Assembly (NCBI RefSeq): GCF_024435075.2
Contig: NZ_JAMZEG020000001.1
Coordinates: forward strand, 372,001-436,000
Length of the DNA: 64,000 bases
Direction: 5' to 3'
Source of the DNA: Marinomonas maritima
Lineage (GTDB): Bacteria > Pseudomonadota > Gammaproteobacteria > Pseudomonadales > Marinomonadaceae
Positions 58,009 through 64,000 of this stretch are shown here, one piece after another (the first letter of the stretch is position 1; the number at the start of each line of letters is the position of its first letter). The notes under the pieces were generated by a model. The model made no database searches and had not been told where the DNA came from. It saw only the letters and a list, made by a program, of their open reading frames with translations. A program made the translations under genes and the position numbers.

Positions 58009-60372
58009 ATGGTTTGGATAAAGCGACTTTCATTATTAGTTGCCGGTTTATTGGCGTTCATTGTCGTATTGCTGGCGTATGTCATGCTGTTTGTGAATCC
58101 AAATGACTTTAAGGATGAGTTAAAAAGCGTCGCTTTGGAAAAAGCCAATGTGAATTTACGTTTGGACGGTGATATCAGCTGGTCGTTCTTTCCTTGGCTT
58201 GGTCTTGAGCTTGAAAACCTTGGTGTGGCGTTGGGTTCAGACGCGGAAATTTTACAGTTTGATCGCGCTGAATTCGGTTTGGCTATTTTGCCTTTATTAG
58301 AAAAAAAAATTCAGGTTAATAAAGTGAACCTTGTGAACTTGAAAGCAAGTTTAAACAAAGATGCACAAGGGCAAGGTAACTGGCAATTGGACATACCTGA
58401 GTCAAGCACCTCCCTCTCTGAAGCTGCATCAGGGTCTTTATCTGCTACGGCAACGCCTTCTGTCGAGGAATCCAGTGAAAGCGCGACCCCAGTGAATTTA
58501 CCTGATATCCAACTCGATGAGCTACGCATTGAAAACGCGCAAGTCACATACCGCGATGAACAAACCAAGCAATTGATTAACGCAACTTTTAACGTGCAAC
58601 TAAACGATGTGCAGTGGGATAAAGCATGGCCAATGGCGATGGACGTTGCGCTGACACAAAGTGATTTACAAGGTAATACGCCATTACAGTTAAAAGCGAA
58701 GTTGAACGCGAATTTAGCGGTGTTTCCAGAAAGGGAATCCTTGTCGTTAGACTCACTTGTGTTGTCTGGGGGCGTGTCTAGTGATGCGTTACCAACGAGC
58801 CCAATAGAAGTGAAATTAAGTGCGACTAATATTGACTTGGATTTGCCCCAAGAAAATGTCTTGGTAGAAGGGCTGGCATTTAGTACGTTGGGTGTGAATG
58901 TTGATGCCAAAATCCAAGCCTATCAAGTCTTGAGTAGCCCGCAATTTTCGGGTGTATTATCGGTAGGCGAATTCAATCCACGATACTTGATGACGCGTTT
59001 GAATCTGCCGATACCGGATATGTCGGATAACACCGCGCTGACCAAAGCACGAGCAAACATTACCTTCGAGGGTAGCTTGGATTCGATTATCGCTCAGCCT
59101 ATCTCGATTACGATGGACGAAACGAAAATAGAAGCCAATGCGGTGGTGGATTTATCTCCGCTACGTTGGGATGTCAGTATTGCGGGTAAGAATTTAAACC
59201 TAGACCGTTACCTTCCCACGCCCGTTGAAGCCAGCCCAGAAGACGTCGTGATAAACAAAGACGATGGAGTCGCATCAAATACAAGCGCAGATGGTGCGGA
59301 ACAAAATAGCAACGTAGCGGGCGCCGTACAAAATAGCGGTGATGTTGGAGAGTTGATTCCAGTGGATTTGATCCGAAGCTTAAACGGTCATGTCGGTGTT
59401 GTGTTTGAAGGCCTCACGGTCAAAAAAATAAAAATAGACAAAATAGAGTTGGATTCCACTCAGGCTAGAGGTTTAGTGAAAATCTATCCGCTGCGTGCTT
59501 CTTTGTATAAGGGCAATATCACCTCAAAAGTGAGTTTGGACGTACGAGGCAATACACCTATTGTCGATATATCCCCCGCCATTGATGGTGTGCAAATTCA
59601 ACCTTTGTTAGTCGATTTTATGGACATGGATAAAGTCGCAGGCGCGACCTATTTAAACGGTGAACTCAGCGCGAGAGGCAACCAAATCGATGCTCTGATG
59701 TCATCACTGCAAGGCGACTTATTGGTAGAAATTAAAAACGGTGCTTTGGTGGGAACCAATTTGACAAAAACCGTCTGTGAAGGGATTGCCGCGATACGGA
59801 AAGAAAGCATTAACGAAGATCAGTTTGGCCCAGATACGCCGTTTGAAACCATGCGTTTTCCTGCTCATATTGTGAATGGAAAGGTTTCTACACCGGGTTT
59901 AAAAATAAGTTCGGCGGGTATTCAAGTAACCGGCGATGGTGTGATTTCTCTGCCGGATTCTTCCTTGAATTATCAAGCCAATGTTGGCATTGCGGGAAGC
60001 GAACTAGACAAAGCATGCCGTGTCAATGCCAAGCTAACCAAGCTGGCTTTTCCTATTGTATGCAAAGGACAGTTTAGCGATGACCCTGCCGGTTTGTGCC
60101 GCCCTGATATAAAAGGTTTTGGTAAGTTATTTGCAAATTTAGCGAAAGATGAGTTGAAGCTCAAATTAGAGGCTGAAAAGGTGCGTCTTAAAGAAAAAGA
60201 GGCTGAACTAAAAGCGGAATTAGAAGTGCAAAAACAAGCCGAGAAAGCCAGATTGGAGACTAAGTTAGCCGCAGAAAAAGCGCGACTAAAAGCTGAGTTT
60301 GAAGAAAAGCGTCAAGCCGAAGCTGAAAGAGCAAAAGAAAAGCTGAAAGAAAAATTAAAAAGTTTGTTTTAA
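58009..60372 (+). CDS. AsmA family protein with charged coiled-coil tail
   Basis: 787 residues from the ATG at 58009, preceded by AAGGAG at six bases; TTG at 58003 is less likely. An N-terminal membrane anchor (LSLLVAGLLAFIVVLLAYVM) is followed by the AsmA N-domain (GDISWSFFPWLGLELENLGV) and the AsmA C-domain (residues about 555-690, NGELSARGNQIDALMSSLQG). A low-complexity linker rich in Ser, Ala, Asn lies at about 410-450. The last 75 residues are Lys/Glu/Ala repeats, a charged coiled coil. AsmA proteins are thought to bridge inner and outer membranes and affect lipid transport. It sits just before mutY, as asmA-like genes do in pseudomonads. Confidence 0.85.
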   Translation: MVWIKRLSLLVAGLLAFIVVLLAYVMLFVNPNDFKDELKSVALEKANVNLRLDGDISWSFFPWLGLELENLGVALGSDAEILQFDRAEFGLAILPLLEKKIQVNKVNLVNLKASLNKDAQGQGNWQLDIPESSTSLSEAASGSLSATATPSVEESSESATPVNLPDIQLDELRIENAQVTYRDEQTKQLINATFNVQLNDVQWDKAWPMAMDVALTQSDLQGNTPLQLKAKLNANLAVFPERESLSLDSLVLSGGVSSDALPTSPIEVKLSATNIDLDLPQENVLVEGLAFSTLGVNVDAKIQAYQVLSSPQFSGVLSVGEFNPRYLMTRLNLPIPDMSDNTALTKARANITFEGSLDSIIAQPISITMDETKIEANAVVDLSPLRWDVSIAGKNLNLDRYLPTPVEASPEDVVINKDDGVASNTSADGAEQNSNVAGAVQNSGDVGELIPVDLIRSLNGHVGVVFEGLTVKKIKIDKIELDSTQARGLVKIYPLRASLYKGNITSKVSLDVRGNTPIVDISPAIDGVQIQPLLVDFMDMDKVAGATYLNGELSARGNQIDALMSSLQGDLLVEIKNGALVGTNLTKTVCEGIAAIRKESINEDQFGPDTPFETMRFPAHIVNGKVSTPGLKISSAGIQVTGDGVISLPDSSLNYQANVGIAGSELDKACRVNAKLTKLAFPIVCKGQFSDDPAGLCRPDIKGFGKLFANLAKDELKLKLEAEKVRLKEKEAELKAELEVQKQAEKARLETKLAAEKARLKAEFEEKRQAEAERAKEKLKEKLKSLF

Positions 60373-60410
60373 TCGCAGTTTAATTGAACTGCTGTAATCG
60401 TGAGAAATGA

Positions 60411-61460
60411 ATGCAACCAGTTAAGAATTTTGCGCCCCGTGTTTTAGCGTGGTTTGATGAATACGGGCGTAAAAGCTTGCCTTGGCAAGAGAATAAAACA
60501 CCGTATCGAGTATGGATTTCTGAAATCATGTTGCAGCAAACGCAAGTGACCACCGTTATTCCGTATTACCATAAGTTCATGGCGTCGTTTCCAAGTGTTG
60601 AAGTGTTAGCGCAGGCTGAGCAAGATGAGGTGCTAGCGCACTGGAGTGGGCTAGGATATTACGCTCGAGCGCGTAATATGCATAAAGCCGCGAAAATGCT
60701 GGTGGATGAATTCGACAGTGAGTTTCCACAAAGTGTCGAAGGTGTGTGTGAATTACCAGGCATTGGTCGTTCGACAGCGGCGGCTATTCTATCTATTTCT
60801 CGTGGTGTCCAAGCCGCGATTTTAGATGGCAATGTAAAACGCGTACTTTCACGTTTTCATGCGGTGCCCACTTGGCCAGGTGAAAAGAAAACCGAAAATG
60901 CCATGTGGGAGCTTGCTGAAAATTACATGCCAATTGAGCGCTGTGGTGATTACACTCAAGCGATGATGGATTTAGGGGCAACGCTTTGTACTCGCTCCAA
61001 ACCGCAATGTTTGCTTTGCCCATTAGAAAGCGACTGTGCCGGTCGGCAAACACCAGATCCCACTCAGTTTCCTATCCGTAAACCAAAAAAAGCCGCCAAG
61101 CCAGAAAAGAGCATTCAGTTGTTGGTATTAATGAATCAACAGGAACAGCTACTACTAGAAAAGCGCCCTCAGACGGGGATTTGGGGGGGATTATGGAGCC
61201 TGCCTGAACTGGCCTCTGATGAGTCAATAGTGCTGCATATTGAGCAACGATTTAGCGCACAGGTGAGCTCTGTCATACCCTTGTCATCTTTTAGACATAC
61301 TTTTAGTCATTATCATCTGGATATTTCCCCAAGCCAAATTCAAATGGCAGCAGCCAATTGGATAATGGAAGGGGATAAATACCAATGGTTCAGTCAACAA
61401 GAGGCGTTAGCGCTTGGCTTGCCTGCGCCGGTGAGAAGTATTTTAGAAAAAATAATTTAA
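60411..61460 (+). CDS. mutY: Adenine DNA glycosylase MutY
   Basis: 349 residues. Helix-hairpin-helix and catalytic Asp in LPGIGRSTAAAILSISRGVQ with ILDGNVKRVLSRF. The four [4Fe-4S] cysteines are in CTRSKPQCLLCPLESDC. The C-terminal NUDIX-like 8-oxoG recognition domain includes GIWGGLWSLPEL and FRHTFSHYHLDI. It removes A mispaired with 8-oxoG. It starts 38 bp after the AsmA-like gene and is followed by chrA. Confidence 0.96.
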   Translation: MQPVKNFAPRVLAWFDEYGRKSLPWQENKTPYRVWISEIMLQQTQVTTVIPYYHKFMASFPSVEVLAQAEQDEVLAHWSGLGYYARARNMHKAAKMLVDEFDSEFPQSVEGVCELPGIGRSTAAAILSISRGVQAAILDGNVKRVLSRFHAVPTWPGEKKTENAMWELAENYMPIERCGDYTQAMMDLGATLCTRSKPQCLLCPLESDCAGRQTPDPTQFPIRKPKKAAKPEKSIQLLVLMNQQEQLLLEKRPQTGIWGGLWSLPELASDESIVLHIEQRFSAQVSSVIPLSSFRHTFSHYHLDISPSQIQMAAANWIMEGDKYQWFSQQEALALGLPAPVRSILEKII

Positions 61461-61474
61461 AATAAGTGACTTAG

Positions 61475-61502
61475 AATGCACGCTCTAGAATGCGCGTTCT
61501 AG
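61475..61502. promoter_or_regulatory. Tandem 14-bp repeat and 18-bp palindrome before chrA
   Basis: AATGCRCGYTCTAG occurs twice in tandem (61475-61488 and 61489-61502). The second copy with the end of the first forms a near-perfect palindrome CTAGAATGCGCGTTCTAG at 61485-61502, 31 bp before the chrA start. It has the form of a dimeric regulator's operator, but no regulator gene is beside it. Confidence 0.45.
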
Positions 61503-61533
61503 GGCGCGATGACAAAAAATATTGGAAGTGACC

Positions 61534-62715
61534 ATGTCCCATCAAAGCCCCCACTATTTTCAACGTGTATTAGAGGTCTTTCTTTCGTTTTTGCTGCTTG
61601 GCTTCACCAGCTTTGGTGGGCCGGCGGCGCATTTAGGGTATTTTAATCAAACGTTTATCCAGCGAAAAAAGTGGGCGAGCGATGTCCAATATGCGCAATG
61701 GGTAGCATTAAGCCAGATTGTTCCAGGTCCTGGTTCTAGTCAAGTTGGCTTTGCTCTAGGTTATCATCGTGCAGGTTATCTGGGTGGCTTGGCTGCGTTC
61801 ATCGGTTTCACGTTGCCTTCTTTTATTGTCATGGTGCTATTGGCTCAGTTTGGTAGTCATTGGCAAGGCAGCACTGTGTTTGATGGCGTCGTTCATGCCT
61901 TAAAACTGTTGGCGGTCGTCGTGGTAGCGGATGCTTGTGTCAGCATGTGGCGCTCGTTTTGTCAGTCCAGAATAATGGCGGTCATCGCCTTATTTAGTGC
62001 GGCGTTTATTGTGCTTTATCCATTTGGTTTTGCGAGTCTAATTGTTTTATTCATGGCGGCTAGTGTTGGACTGCTGACTCCTTCTGTTATTTCCTCCGCC
62101 GATGAACCTTTGCCTAAAATTAGAGGGGCAGGGTTAGTGTTTGTCTTGGCGATATCACTGTTTCTTGTCAGCTTTGTATTGGATACGGGGCTGAGTGGTT
62201 TGTTTGCAGGCTTTTATCAGGCAGGTGCGCTGGTTTTTGGTGGTGGCCATGTTGTTCTCCCCATGTTGTCAGCGTTTGTCTCAGATATCGTGTCTGATGC
62301 GAATTTATTATTAGGCTATGCCGCCGCTCAGGCGGTTCCGGGCCCTATGTTTTCCATGGCCAGCTTTCTTGGGGCAGCAGCTGCGCCTGAAGGTGCTAAT
62401 CTTTGGGTGTGGGCGGCGGTTGCGACAGTCGCGGTATTTCTATCGGGCTTGTTACTTATGTTGAGTGCTCAAAGTGTATGGCAGGGTTTGTCCCGCCATG
62501 CGCGCTTTCGTTCTGCTGTGGGCAGCTTGAACGCAGCGGTAGTAGGCATATTAATAGCAGCTTTGTATTATCCTATTGGCACATCAAGTTTGGTGGGCTG
62601 GTGGGATGTTGTTGTGGTGGGAATTGGATTTGCTTGGTTGAAGTACAAACGCCCACCCATCCTTCTTTTGATTAGTGCATTTGTCCTGCTTGGGCTCGCT
62701 CGAAGTTATCTATAG
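61534..62715 (+). CDS. chrA: Chromate transporter ChrA (long-chain, CHR family)
   Basis: 393 residues from the ATG at 61534 with GGAAG 8 bases upstream. It has two homologous halves, each with the CHR family motif: FGGPAAHLGYF near residue 28 and VFGGGHVVLPML in the second half. SQIVPGPGSSQVGFALGY and AQAVPGPMFSMASF are also repeated. About ten membrane helices. CHR proteins export chromate and related oxyanions, though many members have untested substrates. It lies between mutY and yggX, which are usually neighbours. Confidence 0.88.
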   Translation: MSHQSPHYFQRVLEVFLSFLLLGFTSFGGPAAHLGYFNQTFIQRKKWASDVQYAQWVALSQIVPGPGSSQVGFALGYHRAGYLGGLAAFIGFTLPSFIVMVLLAQFGSHWQGSTVFDGVVHALKLLAVVVVADACVSMWRSFCQSRIMAVIALFSAAFIVLYPFGFASLIVLFMAASVGLLTPSVISSADEPLPKIRGAGLVFVLAISLFLVSFVLDTGLSGLFAGFYQAGALVFGGGHVVLPMLSAFVSDIVSDANLLLGYAAAQAVPGPMFSMASFLGAAAAPEGANLWVWAAVATVAVFLSGLLLMLSAQSVWQGLSRHARFRSAVGSLNAAVVGILIAALYYPIGTSSLVGWWDVVVVGIGFAWLKYKRPPILLLISAFVLLGLARSYL

Positions 62716-62846
62716 TGTTTTTTAAAGACTGACTCCCTGTTTCTACAGAGGGGGTTGTTATCTTAGCTTATTCACATGAAGCCTTGAATTTTGCTGTGTT
62801 AGCGCCATTATTCATCTCATACCCTATATGATGGCGAGTGATCCTT

Positions 62847-63131
62847 ATGGCGAATACTGTTTTTTGTAAAAAGTTCCAGAAAGAAATGGAAGCGTTAGAT
62901 CGTGCGCCATTACCCGGTGCTAAAGGTCAGGAGATTTTACAAACCGTTTCTAAACAAGCGTGGCAAGAGTGGCAGTTGCTTCAAACCATGATGATCAATG
63001 AAAAGCAGCTAAATTTGATGCAACCTGAGTCACGTAAATACGTAATGGAACAGATGGAGAAGTTTTTTAATAATGAAGCAACCGAGAAACTGGCTGGTTA
63101 TGTTAGTCCGGATGACATTAAAGAGTTGTAA
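62847..63131 (+). CDS. yggX: Fe(2+)-trafficking protein YggX
   Basis: 94 residues from the ATG at 62847; a GTG at 62838 is in frame. Family sequence is VFCKKFQKEMEALDRAPLPG with its single conserved cysteine, and LPGAKGQEIL and RKYVMEQMEKFF. It is linked to protection of iron-sulfur clusters and oxidative-stress resistance. It is often next to mutY; here chrA separates them. It ends before a bidirectional terminator. Confidence 0.94.
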   Translation: MANTVFCKKFQKEMEALDRAPLPGAKGQEILQTVSKQAWQEWQLLQTMMINEKQLNLMQPESRKYVMEQMEKFFNNEATEKLAGYVSPDDIKEL

Positions 63132-63167
63132 CCTACTTTAGTACGAATTTGCTTTTGCTAGTTTAAA

Positions 63168-63220
63168 TAAAGCGTCGCTTGTTGGCGTTATTTTACACAA
63201 CAACAAACGACGCTTTTTTA
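63168..63220. terminator. Bidirectional terminator between yggX and the FliL-like gene
   Basis: AAAGCGTCG and CGACGCTTT arms with an inner GTTG/CAAC pairing and a T-run of seven on the plus side. It lies between convergent genes. Confidence 0.8.
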
Positions 63221-63241
63221 TTGCTTCATCTATTGCTTGTT

Positions 63242-63667
63242 TTATTGAGTGACGAAGCTCGCAAATAAAATATCTTGGACCGGCGTTTTTCCTGTTTCTT
63301 CTTCCAAGGCTGTGTTAACTGCAATAGCAGCATCTGCGCGCGTTTTCTCACGTGCAATCGCACCAGTGACTTGTTCTGTGGTCCGAGAGCTAAGAAACAT
63401 GACTATGGCATCTCTGACCAGTGGCATGTTTGCTTCAATTAACTCTTTTTTGGTTTCATCCGTGCGAATGCTTATGCTGGTTTTAATGTATTTAAGTTGA
63501 GATTCATTGCCTACATGATTGACGACAAAATTAGGTTTTAACTCAACATAAGCCGGTATCGGTTTTTCACCTTCTTCTTCTGCATAGCTTATGCTGCTCA
63601 TAACGCTGCAAAGTAGTAGTAGCGCAAATGTGCGTGGCTTGTTAGATAGGGACATCATCAATGACAT
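63242..63667 (-). CDS. FliL-like protein with a signal peptide
   Basis: 141 residues. The N-terminus (PRTFALLLLCSVMSSISYAE) looks like a cleavable signal peptide rather than the signal anchor of a flagellar FliL. The rest follows the FliL fold: YVELKPNFVVNHVGNESQLK then YIKTSISIRT, MPLVRDAIVMFLSSRTTEQV and a C-terminal strand LFASFVTQ. No flagellar genes are near. It may be a periplasmic FliL paralogue of unknown role; many marine gammaproteobacteria carry such stand-alone copies, as I recall. Confidence 0.72.
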   Translation of the reverse strand: MSLMMSLSNKPRTFALLLLCSVMSSISYAEEEGEKPIPAYVELKPNFVVNHVGNESQLKYIKTSISIRTDETKKELIEANMPLVRDAIVMFLSSRTTEQVTGAIAREKTRADAAIAVNTALEEETGKTPVQDILFASFVTQ

Positions 63668-63820
63668 GTTAGGCTCTCGTATTCATTCCAATTGACAGTA
63701 TACTAACTGGCATTAAAGCGTTGTGTCAGTAGGTATTTTGCACTTTTCTATTTTCCTGCTGTCTTAAGTTTTGTTATTCAATTAAAAATATCCATTTAGT
63801 CAGTTTAGGGATCTTCGTAT

Positions 63821-64000
63821 ATGTTTGCGTTTTTATCTGCTCGTCGTTTTCATGGTTTGGTGGCATTGACGGCTTTTGCCCTTTTGGCGGTGGCTTTTTA
63901 TATGGAATATCAAATGGCGCTTGAGCCTTGTCCTCTTTGTATGTTGCAGCGCATTTTCTTTTTCTCTATAGGGGTTGTGTCTTTGGCATCGGCCTTAACG
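63821..64000 (+). CDS. dsbB: Disulfide bond formation protein DsbB (partial, cut by window end)
   Basis: 60 codons are visible, starting with ATG at 63821. MFAFLSARRFHGLVALTAFA is a first membrane helix, then a periplasmic stretch YQMALEPCPLCMLQRIFFFS with the CPLC pair (Cys41/Cys44 in E. coli). It re-oxidises DsbA and passes electrons to quinones. The rest of the gene lies outside the window. Confidence 0.92.
   Translation, partial: MFAFLSARRFHGLVALTAFALLAVAFYMEYQMALEPCPLCMLQRIFFFSIGVVSLASALT

Overview
The window looks like chromosome of a marine gammaproteobacterium of the Oceanospirillales, most like Marinomonas. This is judged from protein resemblance and gene order (typA-dtd, tatABC beside ubiE/ubiB, glnA-ntrBC, dgcH-dsbA-engB, gpmI-envC-ctpA-yibQ), not from a marker gene. 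Almost everything is coding and most loci are conserved housekeeping genes. No rRNA, tRNA or CRISPR array was found.

Layout. (1) 1-7864, minus strand: one tightly overlapped operon of an aryl-polyene (APE)-type pigment/lipid cluster: a chain-length-factor-like ketosynthase, a PlsC-type acyltransferase, two acyl carrier proteins, a membrane protein, an AMP-ligase fused to a dehydratase, a GT2 glycosyltransferase, an LpxL-type acyltransferase, a thioesterase, a LolA-like protein and the start of an MMPL exporter cut by the window edge. A small secreted protein and a 4'-phosphopantetheinyl transferase follow on the plus strand. (2) 9.6-14.2 kb: an outer-membrane barrel, an exported MsrA, ferredoxin-NADP reductase, a YghU-like GST and a SHOCT protein. 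(3) 14264-17863: a decayed nest of three insertion sequences (IS481 inside an IS3-family copy inside an IS4-family copy). (4) 17.9-19.1 kb: secB, grxC and a rhodanese. (5) 19.3-25.2 kb: a lysine/pipecolate/2-aminoadipate catabolic locus with two LysR regulators. (6) 25.3-30.5 kb: gpmI, envC, ctpA, yibQ. (7) 31.0-36.0 kb: a five-gene branched-chain amino-acid ABC transporter behind a putative sigma-54 promoter. (8) 36.1-41.6 kb: tsaC, a DUF3461 gene, ntrC, ntrB and glnA, with a strong sigma-54-type promoter for glnA. (9) 42.0-46.1 kb: thiI, typA, dtd. (10) 46.1-50.4 kb: tatCBA, hisE, ubiB, ubiE. (11) 50.5-55.3 kb: a diguanylate cyclase, dsbA, engB, gshA. (12) 55.5-57.6 kb: hisF, hisH, hisB. (13) 58.0-64.0 kb: an AsmA-like protein, mutY, chrA, yggX, a FliL-like secreted protein and the start of dsbB.

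How the genes fit together. Nitrogen control is a theme: NtrB/NtrC, glutamine synthetase and an amino-acid importer lie within 11 kb, and two of these transcription units have sigma-54-like promoters that NtrC could activate. The lysine locus would turn piperideine/pipecolate compounds into 2-aminoadipate and, through the DUF1338 dioxygenase, 2-hydroxyglutarate. Thiol and redox genes recur (msrA, fpr, GST, grxC, dsbA, gshA, dsbB), but they are scattered. I found no clearly new biological system. The most distinctive items are the fused ligase-dehydratase, the reconstructable IS nest, the genes missing from conserved blocks (ubiJ, hisI, hisA), the AsmA protein with a charged helical tail, and several unexplained palindromes.
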